NCBI GenBank assembly: GCA_030267565.1
Contig: BRXU01000013.1
Span: 3,016,001-3,080,000 of the forward strand
Origin: Pleodorina starrii
Lineage: Eukaryota > Chlorophyta > Chlorophyceae > Chlamydomonadales > Volvocaceae
Length of the DNA: 64,000 nt
Direction: 5' to 3'
Below, piece after piece: positions 18,625-30,336 of the stretch; the first letter of the stretch is position 1, and each line of letters opens with the position of its first letter. The translations under genes and the position numbers were made by a program. The notes beneath the pieces were generated by a model. The model did not search any database and was not told where the DNA came from. It saw nothing but the letters and a program-made list of their open reading frames with translations.

Positions 18625-19795
18625 GGCGCAACTTTGCGGACCATCGGGGCGATGAGGAGGCTCAAAGAACATTACTAACAGATATACCAGCCAGTCATCT
18701 CGGGACGGAGATGATCACACCACGTGCTGCCCCTAACGAGGTCACCACCCTCACCGCCCAACACGCTGCATCCTTCCCGGGGAAACCCCACGTTCGGGGG
18801 GCTCAGCCCGCTGTGTGTGGTCCGTAGTTGGCGGTGGAGCACCCGAGCTCCCGAGGGCGGGGCCTGGCCAGATATCCCGGGCGTCCCTACTTCTGGGTGT
18901 GGCTAGTTGCCAAGGCTGCGGTCAAGGCCACAGACGCTGCTTGGGGTGAGGTGCCAGTATTTTGCAGCATGTTTGGGATGTTGTGGTCCTGGCAGCATAT
19001 TCCTCCATTTCGTCACGTCGCGGCCGGGGCCATGCGGGAGCAGTCGGGTGCCCCTCCTAGGCCGGTTCTCGTGGAGAGGGCAGCTATCCTCGGGGTAGTT
19101 GACTTCTAAGGTCGGGTGCATTTCGGTGCTCTGGGGCTTCACGGAAAGGGCTGGACTCATCTGGGCACGTAGCCACCCGTCTATTCGGATGCCGACTTCG
19201 GGGCACGACGAGGGCGACTGCCAGGTGCCAGCCTGGTATGCGGAATGGCTCGGCCCGTGAGGTACCCCGTGTAAAGCAAACGACCACAGTAGACGAAACA
19301 ACGCAACACGCGCCCCGTGGCGCCACGTGACACCACTTCACCTATGCCACTCCGGCCTGTGAGTCAGTAACGCAGCAAGGCAATGCATCCGCAGGGTTAC
19401 GGGCCCATTCCAATACCCAACTCGAGCGGCGCCAAGATCGCGGCTTGAGGTTCGGCCCCGTCTGGATACACCTCCACATTGCAAGTTCCTTCCTGGCCCG
19501 TTTCCACTGCGAAGGCGGTGCACACCGTGCGTACCGTTCCCGGGGGGGAAACGCACACGCAGCGTTTAGGCGCCCAAACCAGGTGAGCCCTGACCACGCC
19601 AGGTACCGGTAATGCCCCCAGGGAGTGCCCGCAGGAGTTCCAGACGCGCAAATCGTCAAGCGCGCTCCGAACGCATCCATTCACGCCGCCGCGTCACGCC
19701 GAACTTTCAAGCTGAATGCGCTGTCCTTGATGTACCCAACTCATGTCGGGCCAGAGACCGAGGCCAAGCTCGACAGCCTCATCGCCCTTTGTGCA
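18625..19795. other. Intergenic, no gene recognised
   Basis: Only short overlapping open frames occur on both strands (for example 18903-19301 minus and 18828-19109 plus), none with recognisable motifs. The left part borders the pseudogene; the right part holds the 3' flank of the DUF4346-like gene. Confidence 0.45.
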
Positions 19796-20671
19796 TCAGT
19801 CTTGCACGTACTCGACGCCTGTGAGAAGCGCATGCTCGGCGCGGACGAACTCCCGGCCCTTCACGGCAAAACCCACAACAGGGCAGGGCAAACAAACAAT
19901 GCCTTAAGCAAGCAGCAGATGCTCATAGACTGCAAGCAGCAGACGCTGATGATTTGCACAAACAGACACACATACATGCGCGCGCGGAGTGGTCCTGCGG
20001 TGCTGGCTTGTAAGTAACATCATTACAGCGCGCCAGCCAAGCCAGCAATGTCCGCCGTATCTCAACAATTCTTTGCGGCAGTCATACTTGACATCAGGGC
20101 GGAGACCGCAACGACGCACCAGGTAGTTCGCATGTTCCAATCGTGAGATCCACGGCAGGGAGCCGCCCTGCTGCGGCTGGTCTGCATCGCCCGTGCACTG
20201 CTCGGACTGCTTGGGCTGCTGGTCTGCCTGCATGAGCAGTAGCGGCTCCTCCAGGATGCGGACGGAGATCTCCTTGGCGGTGCGGCCCCGGAAGGTCCGC
20301 CGCGGCAGGCGCACCGCGCCCCCCGGCCGGCACCCAATGACCTCCCCCGTCTCGTCGTCCACCGCCAAGCCCTTTTCGTTGATGGCGTTTGAATAGTGGT
20401 CCGCTACGATCTCCCGGGACTCGCGGTCCAACCGGATGATAAAGTACCTGCACGTGTAGGCGCAGGGAGCGTTCGGCTTGAATGGCTCTGCGGAGTGCCG
20501 CCGCATATCGAATACCGGTACCATGCCCCACGTCGCCCTCTTGGTTTTACTTAGCCATGGGCACTTACCCGGCAGGATCAAGCTGCAGTGGGCGCCAGGA
20601 CAGCTTGTCATCGATGGACTTGAGGAGAAGTGCTTCCTCCGCGTCCTTCGCGACAGGCTGACCGCTTACGA
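19796..20671 (-). CDS. DUF4346-like protein, C-terminal exons (5' part not found)
   Basis: Three exons join with consistent phase: 20671-20569, 20447-20120 and 19858-19796 (stop TGA). The donor at 20568 reads GTAAGTG. Read through the junctions they give KSIDDKLSWRPLQLDPAG, then YFIIRLDRESREIVADH, NEKGLAVDDETGEV, FRGRTAKEISVRILEE, SRLEHANYL and finally GREFVRAEHALLTGVEYVQD. This is the layout I associate with the C-terminal DUF4346 domain of cyanobacterial and plastid-lineage proteins, which usually follow a pterin-binding (dihydropteroate-synthase-like) domain; the reaction is unknown. No such N-terminal domain is visible upstream in 20.7-22.1 kb, so this may be a truncated duplicate or the upstream exons may be too divergent to spot. 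A single unspliced frame (19904-20611) reads through the second exon but loses the family ending, which supports the spliced model. Confidence 0.65.
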
Positions 20672-22145
20672 CTGCGGACCGGGGCAGGTGCGGCGTCGCT
20701 CGCGTCCGCAGAGGCGGAATTGCACCACGTGTGGGCACCATGCCACAATTTCTGAGGCCACACGCCTGAAACGTCTGCATCCTGGCCATCGCAAGTTGCA
20801 TCGGCACACGAAGCACGAAGGCAGTCGCACTTAAGTCAAGCTAAAATGAGCCTCTTCCAGTATCAGCAATAAGTCTAAGGTAATAAGCTCACAGCTAGAA
20901 GGTGGCGATGGTTGAGGCGGTTGCGGCTTCTTGAATGATAGCGGTCGGTCTGCTATAGAACTGCCAAGCTTGCCTTGCAGATAGCACGTACAAATATATT
21001 TTTACAAGACACAAACAATCTAACGAAGGAACGACTACTTTGGAGCGAGCCCATGAGGACGTCGTACGGGCACCTTAGTAACTCGATTTCAGGGCACCTG
21101 GCCACCTGCCAGCCGGGAATGCCTAAATGTTTCGGCTACCGATGCACCGTCGGCAAATGTTAGGTCCATAATAACGAAACAGTGTTCTACTGCCCAGGGA
21201 ACTCCGATCCTTCCAGCTTTGCACGGCCCATGGTTCACTCGACGCAGCGATCCACAGGGCTACGCCACTGTAACAACCACACACAGGGCTACGCCGTTAG
21301 CGCACAGATATCAACCCAAAGCCTAGTGCGATCTAGCCTTCACCTCCTATTACTTGCATGTCTAGTTGCCCTGCTCGTTTCCCTGTGCAGCCAGCCAGTG
21401 CATATAGTGCGTCATGTAGGATCACGTTCCCGGGGTTACGAGCTTCATTGGCACGGGGGCCGCAGGATACGGCAGTATGAACCGATACGGCGTACAACAC
21501 GCAGCTGCCTCAATCTCTTGTCCGCAGCGTGAGTACGCAGTTGCCGTTACTTCCCGCCGCAGTTCAGGGACTGCGCTAAGTGCTGTGTATCTGGGGCACG
21601 CAACGTCTCGTGGAGCCGGGTGACTTGTCTTGTGCAATGGTGGACGACGTAACGACACGATGTGTGCCAGTCCGTCAAGCCGGCACGGCTAGCGACCGGT
21701 CTGAAAGCTGGTACCCCTTGTAACAGTCGTATCGTAACGACACGGCACACGGCCTCAGCCATGGGTGAGGTATTTAATGGTGTCTATGGGGATTCTGAAG
21801 CAGGCAGACATACTTTCGCCTTGGCGGACTAGGTGCTCTTGCGCTCCCTTGGCGGACTCAGCTTTCGGCCTGCCGTACTGCCAATTTCTGACAGTTGGAG
21901 CCCGAGTTACTCAGGCAGCAAAGCCACATGATGCAAACACAGCAGAACAAACGAGCTATAACATCTGGATATACCTAGACATACATAGCTTTGGCAATCA
22001 GTTTGAGCGTTCAACGTCACTGTTCCTTTCGGGAGAACCTAGAAACCCAGGTACTGAGCCAATTTGATTTCTTCCAAGCAGGAAATGATTCTCTAGTTTA
22101 AGCCCGGGGCGCCTTCAAGACAGGGCGCCCCTGAGGGGCAACGCC
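20672..22145. other. Intergenic between divergent DUF4346-like gene and AP-4 mu gene
   Basis: The two genes point away from each other, so both promoters should lie here. I see no conserved domain in any frame and no clear TATA or RNA gene. Confidence 0.45.
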
Positions 22146-24217
22146 ATGATTTCCCAGTTCTATATTCTGTCCTCTCGGGGCGATGTGATCATTCGCAAAG
22201 ATTATTTAGGAGATGTTCCCCGCACTTCATCCGAAACATTTTTCCGTAACTCAAAGTTCTGGAAAGAGGGTGATGGGGAAGCCCCGCCGGTCTTTAACGT
22301 GGACGGCGTCACCTACCTCCATATCAAGGAGGGTGGTGTGCAGCTGGTTGCAACTACGCGGTCAAACCTGTCGCCTTCGTTCGTGCTGGAGTTCCTGAAG
22401 CGAATCTGCACGATCGTGAAGGACTACTGCGGCTTCCTCAGCGAGGACGCCATTCGGAAGAACGTGGTGCTGATCTACGAGCTCCTGGACGAGGTGGTGG
22501 ATTACGGCTTTCCACAGAGCACCGCCACGGAGGCGCTCAAGCAGTTTGTCGTAAACGAGCCGACGGTTGTGGCGCCGGCCTTCTACCAGGCCAAGCCCCT
22601 GTTCAGCCTCAGCAAGGGCCCCACCGGCGTCTTCAAGAGCGTGTTGGACACCGCGCGAACGGACGGCAAGCGGCGGGACGAAATTTTTGTAGACGTCGTG
22701 GAGCGGATCACCTGGTAGGTGCATTCTTGTGTATGCGACCCGCCAGACCCCTGCGACCGTATCTGCTGCTGCTGTGGTACCGTTGTTGGACTCCCCATCC
22801 TGACATCGTGGTTGGTGCATAGCGCTAGTGGCCAGGGAATACCTCAATGCTGGTTGGCTTTTGGTTTGGGTGGCCGTTCTCGTCTGCGACCCACGGTTCG
22901 GAACGAGGCTGACCACGTTGCGCCCGTTCCCGCCCAGCCCCGTGCGAGCGGCACTGGTTTGCGTGTTTCTAACAACGTCATCGGTATCTAGGGCATGCGG
23001 CGCATCTTCCAGACCGCTCGCCAGACCCTTGCTTTGCGCGCAGCTCAGCGCTTTTCGTAGGTTAGCGAAACCTTTCCAGCCCCAGCCCACCGCGCGCAGC
23101 AATGCCCGCCTGACGAACATTGCAATGCCACGGCCTTAATAGGGCCTTCATTGAGTGGACACATCTTCCCTCTTGTTCACGTTGCGCAAACTGCTGTTGG
23201 CCGTAGGCCATTGCTAGACCTTCCGAAAAAAACACCCCACCCATCGCTGTTTCCTCTATCCGCCCGACGCGACACGCGCGCCTGTCCTCGTTTCCAGCCC
23301 AGCCCCCCTTCATCGCCCACGCCCTCTCTCCCCCGATCCCGCCCGCTTTCCGCCCCCGCTGCAACAGCACCTTCAACGCCAGCGGCTACATCGCCTCGGC
23401 GCAGGTGGACGGCGCCGTACAGATCAAATCGTATCTGGCCGGCAACCCGCCCATCAAGATCAAGCTCAACGACGACCTGCTCATCGGCAGGCGCGACACG
23501 CCGTACGGCATGCTGGGCGCGGAGCGCGACGCGCGCGCGGCGGAGCGCGGCGCCATGGTCGTCCTCGACGACTGCAACTTCCACGAGGTCGCCAACCTCG
23601 ACTCGTTCGACGTCGACCGCACCATCTCGCTCGTGCCGCCCGACGGCGAGTTCGCGCTCATGAACTACCGCACCTCCCACGGCCTCAAGCCGCCCTTCCG
23701 CCTGCACACCTCCGTAGAGGCCGACCCACATTCCGAGTACAAGGCCCTGCTGACGCTGCGGCTGTGGTGCGAGGTGCCCGCAGACAAGGCCGCCAGCGGG
23801 CTGGAGGTGGAGGTACCGACGCCGCGTTGGGTGCAGAGGGTGCACTGCGACCTGGAGGGCGGGGCCAGCGGCGCAGCCGCCGGCGGCAGGGCCGCCGCCG
23901 CCGCGGCGGCGGCGGCGGCGCAGCAGCAGAACTGGGACTTCAACGAGAAGACGCACCTGCTGCGTTGGCGCTTCAAGCGCTGCCCCGGCGGCAGCGAGTT
24001 CACGCTGCGCGCGCGGTTGACGCTGGAGCGGCCCTATGGCGCGTCGCTGCGGTCGGAGGTGGGCCCCGTCAACCTGCGCTTCACGATACCCATGTACTCG
24101 GCCTCGCGCATCATGCTCAAGTACCTGCAGATCCTGAAGAAGGCCGAGAAGAACTACAACCCGTACCGCTGGGTGCGGTACGTCACGACGTCCAATTCGT
24201 ACACCTTCCGCACGTGA
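22146..24217 (+). CDS. AP4M1: AP-4 adaptor complex subunit mu
   Basis: Two exons, 22146-22714 and 23368-24217, join across a 653-bp GT-AG intron (donor GTAGGT, codon split TG|C) into a protein of about 472 residues, close to the roughly 450 of known AP-4 mu chains. It starts MISQFYILSSRGDVIIRKDY, the typical AP-4 mu start, and has the N-terminal longin-like sigma/mu domain with NVVLIYELLDEVVDYGFPQ (about 120-140). DVVERIT at the junction leads into the mu homology domain, which recognises tyrosine-type sorting signals, and the chain ends NPYRWVRYVTTSNSYTFRT, matching the family C-terminus. An Ala/Gly-rich insert near residues 340-365 is lineage-specific in look. AP-4 sorts cargo at the trans-Golgi network together with epsilon, beta-4 and sigma-4 chains. 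The unspliced frame after 22714 fails, which fixes the intron. Confidence 0.95.
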
Positions 24218-26283
24218 TGCATGGGGTTGGGCGGCGGCGGCGGCGGGAGTGGGGTGGTGGTGGTGCTTTGGGCGAAGGGCGGGAGGGCAGGGAGATGTGG
24301 GAAGTGGGTCGGTGGGCAGCTGTGTGCGTGTTGGGGATATGGAGGGATGTAGGCGCGGGGACGGATGGGTACGTCCAGTGACGGCGGGTGTGGCTCGGGT
24401 AGCAGGGAGTTAGGGCGGCGGGGTTGTTGAGGGCGGCAGACTGATAGTAGTATAGGGCTGGTGGCACGGGGAGCGAGGTCAGCGACCCACGGCACCGTCA
24501 TAAATGTTGCTAGGATGCGGCGTCTGGTGGTCCCAAGCAGCTCTCGTGTCCACGGGGCGGCGCTTGGGTGGGTGTGCATGCACGCGGTGGACATGCCGAC
24601 CGACTCTTACCCCCACCACCGTTCAGGGGCGGAGGGGCCTGCCATCAGACTGCTAAAACGGCTCACTGGTGTGCACCGGCCGACCCACGCGCCGGAGGAA
24701 CTGGCCAGGGTGCATGTCCACGGGCCGCAGTGCGTGCCTTGGAGTTTGCGGTAATGGCGGAGGAAAGAAGACAGCTGCACACCCACTGTGGAGGGGGCGG
24801 GGTTGGTGGCTGGCACGACAGACATGGTGTTGATTGTTGTTGCCCGGCGGTGGGCCCCGACGGAACGGCCTGGAGCGCGAAGACGTGTGGGCGTGGGCCA
24901 GCCGGCTGAAGTGGTGCGACGGTACGGTGGTTAGTTGCTGCCTGCTGCGGGGATTTCAGCGGTGAGGGGAGGGACTACAACGCGCTGCGAACGAACGAAG
25001 GCAAGGGCCTTGGGGCACGGGAGCGCGGTAGCCGTACCGGTATCCAGAAACAATCGCCAGAGGAGCATGTGGTGGTGTGACGTTGCCCCGGGGAGCCTGA
25101 GGGCCGAACCCAGGGGCGCTTCCCGCGTGGCATAGCACGACTGGCGTTCGCCACGCGCCGCCTGGCGGGCCGGGGCTTCAGCGTGTCTGCCGTCTGTTTC
25201 CTGCTTCCTGCACCGCCGTGTCCCAGCACTCGAACCTCATCTGACGCTCTCCCCTGCACTGCGCCGCGCGGCACGGCGCTCGTAAGCCACGTTTTGCAGG
25301 GTTATAGCCGAAACAGCGACCGCACTAACCTCCGAAAGGAAGTCGGCCGAGCACCCTCTCACGCAGTAATACCGTACCCAAAATCCCGCTGGCCTAATTG
25401 ACCACAGCCGCGCAGTTCGCCGTCCTACCATAGCCCCATGTGAGCCTCGGAAGCGATAAGCTCGTTGAAGCTTAATCGCATCCTTCGAGTCCAACATTGA
25501 AGCTCGCATCAGTCTCGCTGTCTCCGGGGGGTAGTAAAGACGATGCCCCCGGGGGCTTACCTCCAAAAGCGAACTCCGCCGCATACCGTAGCCTCCCCCG
25601 GACCCCGCGCTCACGCACACAGCGCTCACCGCTCTCATGCTTTGCTCGCCGCACTGCGTTGTGCTCTGCGTTGCGTTGCGTCAACCAAGGGCATTGTTGC
25701 CGTACACAAGCGAAACACACTAACCAAATAAAATAATGAAACCGACCCGAACCGCGCTGCTTCCGGCTGGCAGCGCATGTGTCAAGAGCCGCTTCGTGTC
25801 TCGCGGCAGTCTATCCCCGCCTCCCCGGCTTCTAGGTCCACCAAGTGCCATACGCCCCAAGACTCAGGGTTTCCTGAGCATGCACGTGCTGTCCCTCAAT
25901 TTCTGTCTCAAATCCAGAGCATGCAAGTGACATCTCTCTCAACTTCACTCTCTCTCTCAACTTCAAAGCATGCAAGTAATATCTCCTAATCTCGTCCACT
26001 CGCCCCCTTCCTTCTCTCCTCCCTCTGTCTCTAGTGCCAGACCTGTACTCGCTGGCACGCTCGTGCTTGCTCGTTGTGCTCGCTGGCGTTCCGCTTAATT
26101 GCTTGCTTGCATGCGTTTGTACAGAGCAGCATGCTGTGTCACCTCTCTCCCCCCTGCCCGCCCACCAACAGATGCGTACAGTCAGATGCGCGATATGCCA
26201 ACCGGCCGGGGCCCGCGCCCCAGTCGTGCCGCCCCTTCTTTTGCCGCTTTGGAGAGGCAATCGGGACCGCAGGGGCCCTTTGC
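24218..26283. other. Intergenic between convergent genes
   Basis: AP-4 mu (+) and methyltransferase copy A (-) converge here, so both 3' UTRs should lie in it. Frames on both strands are short and without motifs. I find no clear TGTAA polyadenylation signal close to either stop. Confidence 0.45.
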
Positions 26284-29200
26284 TCACAGGGGCTTCCGGA
26301 AGCTGAGTGTCTTCGTAACCCCGCACAGGTACTTTGTGTCGCACTTGAAACCCGCCGCCTCAAACATGGCTCCCAAGTCGGAGTACAAGTAGTTTCTGCG
26401 GGGGCGGGATGTGGGGGAAGAGAATGGGAACTGCAGCAGAGGAAGCTAGGCGGCGAAGGGTGGTTGGTGGTGGTGAGGGGGGGCGGGGGCAGTCGAGCGG
26501 TTCCCAGGCGGCATGCGGCGGCGCCACGGTACCGGGAGCGCAGCGGGCGCGCTCATGGGCGTGTGCTTGCGGGCACAGTGTCTGAAGCAGCTTCACCCTT
26601 CACACCGCCGGGCAGCCACTCGGGCTCGGTCGCCGTTACAGAAAGCGCCGGGCGCGCCTTTGGTGACGCCGACAGCCCCAATGCCCACGTGCCGAATCCT
26701 GCATGCTGGCCATAGGGGCTGCATCTGGCCTGGCCCCAGATGTCCCGAACGCCCGATGCTCAATCCCATCTGATCCGACCCGGGTTCGATCCACGCCGCC
26801 CGCAGTGCTCAGCGAGGAGCTCACCAAGCGCATGAGGTCCCAAACCGACCTACACTTCCAGGTGGGCCTGCAGCCCACTGTAACCACTTGTAACGTTGGA
26901 AGGGCCGCCCAAACCCCCCAAACATACACCACAACCCGCACTCGCCTGTAGTAGGGCTCGTTGAAGTCCCCGAACACATCCATCGCGCCCTCCAGCCCCG
27001 GCCTGTCCCCCGTTTGCACGCTGTCCGTGATAATCGCCAGGCCCCCCGGCCGCAGCACGCGGAAGAACTCGGCTGCGGCGGCCCGGCGGACCGGCTCAGG
27101 AAGCTCGTGAAACAGATACACGCACACCAGCTGCCAGAAGCGTGGGAGGCGTGGGAGGAGTGTGCATTTGGGTTGTTGGGGCGAGGAAGAAGGGAGGGTG
27201 AGCGGTACAAGGGGAGGGATCAGGAGTTCTTGCGGAGAGTTTCAGCGGGTGACAATGACTGGGGGGTTAAGCACTGCGTCACGGCAGACAAGCCTAGGGA
27301 CCACAAAGCGAAGGGCCCCAGGCTCGGCTGTGCTTTCCCCGCCCGCCCCCCTCCCCGCCCTTCGGTAATCACCCACAATGTCGAAGCTGTCGTCCTGTGC
27401 GTTGATCCTCTCCGCCGCCGTCTGCAGGTACTGCTGCACCCCGGCTCCGTCCACCCCTCCCAGCTGCCGCCCGGACTGGCGCATCTCCGCCCAGTAGCGC
27501 ATGTTGGATCGGGCCCGGGCCAGGTAGAAGGGGCTCAGGTCGGACACCACGGTGGGGAGAGCAGGGTGCGCGTCCTGAGAGGGGGGAGAGAGGGAGGTGG
27601 GGGGTGGCAGAAGAGGGGAGGACAAGAGAAACAGGTCAAACAGGCTTACTGACACGAGGGAGGAAGGAGAGCGGAGGGGAGAGGGCAGGAAAGGGCTGCG
27701 ATCAGGGTGGCATGGGCACCACCTTCTCTGCCACCAGTGCCTCCGACTTCCCCGTTTCCCCGCTTCCTCCTCGCTTGCTTGCACGTCGCACCCAACCCAA
27801 CCCAACGCAACCCAAACCCCAGTACCCAACCCAACCCCGGCGGTGCGCTCGCCTTGATGAAGGTGTGGAACCTGCCCGTCCCCGCCGCCACCTCCAGCAG
27901 CCGCAGCTCCGAAACCGACCGACCGCCCAGCTCCGCCTCCCGCAGGTACTCGGTCAGTGGCAGCAGGGAAGTGCGCTGCATGGCGTCTTGCAGCCCCGTA
28001 AACAACGTCTCGGTGGCGAACTCGTACAGGGCCGCGGACCTGCGACCCAAAATGATACGGCGATCATGGCCGGGCGGACGAGCACACAGACGGAGGGTTA
28101 CGGTATGTCTTATTGCGTGGGATTAGCTGTCGCCACCGCCACCGCGGGGCAGCGGGCTGCCGTCGTGCCAAGCCCCGCGCCGCTCCTCCGGACCGACCTT
28201 CGCCGCCGTCAGCCCCTTCCTTTCCCGCGATCCCGCCCCCTTTGATAATATCCATCTTCAGCACGATACCTTTCCGACATCCAGCCGTCCGTTTGGTAAT
28301 GGTAGGTCTTGGTGTAGTACTGCGGGTATATGGCGGAACCCGATATCCACAGCGGCTCCGGCTGACCGCTGATGCGGCGCTGTGTGATGGCCGTCCACTC
28401 GCGCAGGAAGCCGAGAGAGCTGCGGGTGTTGGGTTTGGGGTTAATGATGAAGAGTGAGGGTGGTGATGAAGGGGGAGGGGATTGGAGAGGGTGATCGAGA
28501 AAGAGGGTGCTGGGAAGATGGAGATGGGGTGGCAGCGACGGGTACCAGCTACCAGGAGTGGCGATAAGGGCGGCCAGGGCAGCAAAGGGGCAGTGGCAAC
28601 AACAAGCGCGGCATCAGCAGTGGCAGAGACAGCGGCCGTTCAGCTGCCGACACCAGACCCGCCTCCCTGGAGGGCCGTGGCTCCTGGCGCTTGGATAACC
28701 GCGCCCGGCTTGCACGCACCTGTCCGCCGCTTGCGGCTCACCCCACACCCCAGCCCCGCTCCACGCCGGCCAGTCGCTCCATGCCCACCTTTACCCCCGC
28801 TGGTTAAGCCCCCGCTGCCGCCGCTGCCCGCGACCTCTTTTTAATCTAGCCGCCCGCGATTGCCTACCCCCGCAGCGCGAAGAGCGGGTTGTACTGCCGA
28901 TGTCCCGGCGTGACCATGTCCCAGGGCATGGGGTAGTACCCCGCGCGAATGTTGTCGTAGTCCTGCGGTGCAGTACGACACAGTACGGAACAGAATTATC
29001 GTCCAGATTGTACACCAGCACCACCTGCCCCAAGACCACTCGCCCTAACACTGAGCCTCACAGATCTTGCAATACGATAACTACCGAGACAGTGACGACG
29101 TCGCGCTCGTCAGCATTTCGCGCAACCTTTCGGAAGTTACGGGATAGTACGGCACCGTACGACACTTTCGTACCTGCTCCACCATGGCTTGCCCGTCAAT

Positions 29201-30336
29201 CAGCCGCGACGCAACCTCCGGCTCTGCGTCTTCCAGTAAGCGCTCCAGGGGCGTCGGCCGGCGGGCTGCTCCCGCCCTCGCGCCGCCACCGCCGCCACCG
29301 CCGCCGCCACCTCTCGACGCCGCGCCGGCCATTTCGCTCACGTGATGGGCTGCGAAGCCTCCAAAGCTCTGCGGGGGGCAACATTTACGAACCGCAGAGA
29401 GTGAACCGAGGCGACGTAATCCCCAAAGCTCTTCGTTGCACATCCGAATGTCCGGAAGCCCAATATCCGGTTTCCATTTCTCGCAACCTTCGTGTAATAT
29501 CCCCGCATGCCACACATGCACAACAGCGCAGCCCATGGTTTCCAAGGCCCGCACGTGGTAGCAGAGGCGCCGTGATGCCGGGAGCGGCTTCCGTACTCCG
29601 TACACCACACCGTGTACGACGCAAGCAGTACACTGCACTGTCGTACCTGCGTCAGGAAAAAGACCTGCCTGCCCAGGTGGTACCACCAGTGGGCGGCGCG
29701 GCGAGGCTCCGCCAGCGGGTTCGGTGGTACGACCTGCCGCACCGCGTCGGACAGGGAGGGGCCGGGCCTGCGCGCAACAAGCGGTGCGTATGCGTGTGCG
29801 TGTGCGTCTGTGTATGTGCGTGTGCGTGTGTGTGCGTGTGTGTGTAAAAAACCCAAGTTAAGGTGCAGTAACCAGCGATGTGATTCCCCGCAGGTGACAT
29901 TCTTCCGGGAGAGGCCACGGGGGCCTGGAGGAAGCTACGGCCGCGAAAGCACAGGCCACGAGCAGCAGCACGCTGCATACAGCAATATACAGCAATATAT
30001 CCGGGCAGGGCAGGGAAAGAAAGCACGCACACGGGCTGTGCGCCGCGGGGTCGCGTGCCCCTGAGCCCCTCCCCCCTCCCTCTCCCACCCACATGCGCGG
30101 GCCATCCTGGTGGTTGGAGACGGCGGTGGTCAGGCGGTAGGGCTGATGCAGCCAGCGGGAGCAGCTGGGGTGCAGCTTGAAGCGGCGCGCGTCCAGATCC
30201 GCAATCGAGGGAGGGCTGGCAACGGTAGCGGCAGCGGAAGCGGCAGGGATGGCGGAGGGAGCGGTGGGGTCCGTCGCGGCATCGGGACTGGCGCCTTCGT
30301 GGGGCGCGGCCGATGGGGGTGTCGGGGAGGTAGTGC
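26284..30336 (-). CDS. SAM-dependent methyltransferase, UbiE-like, copy A (first exon not resolved)
   Basis: Nine exons join in phase: 30336-30093, 29767-29647, 29368-29174, 28962-28868, 28419-28270, 28039-27853, 27574-27377, 27130-26946 and 26395-26284 (about 495 residues without the start). The N-terminal half carries DYDNIRAGYYPMPWDMV, PQYYTKTYHYQTDGWMSER and QDAMQRTSLLPLTEYL. The Rossmann half carries motif I LLEVAAGTGRF, the acidic post-I TVVSDLSPFYLARARSNM, SFDILVCVYLFHELPEPV, LRPGGLAIITDSVQTGDRP, FGDFNEPYYRNY and the end CDTKYLCGVTKTLSFRKPL. The substrate is unknown; the layout resembles cyanobacterial/plastid UbiE-type proteins. Two introns start with GC (AAG|GCGAGC at 27852, CAG|GCGAGT at 26945). 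The upstream frame meets a stop just above 30336, so at least one more 5' exon exists; an open frame starting at ATG 30598 is a candidate but I cannot link it. Confidence 0.85.

Noticed and set aside
26775..26800. tRNA T-arm-like GGGTTCGATCC
   Set aside because: No complementary T-stem, anticodon arm or acceptor stem. It lies in an intron of methyltransferase copy A.
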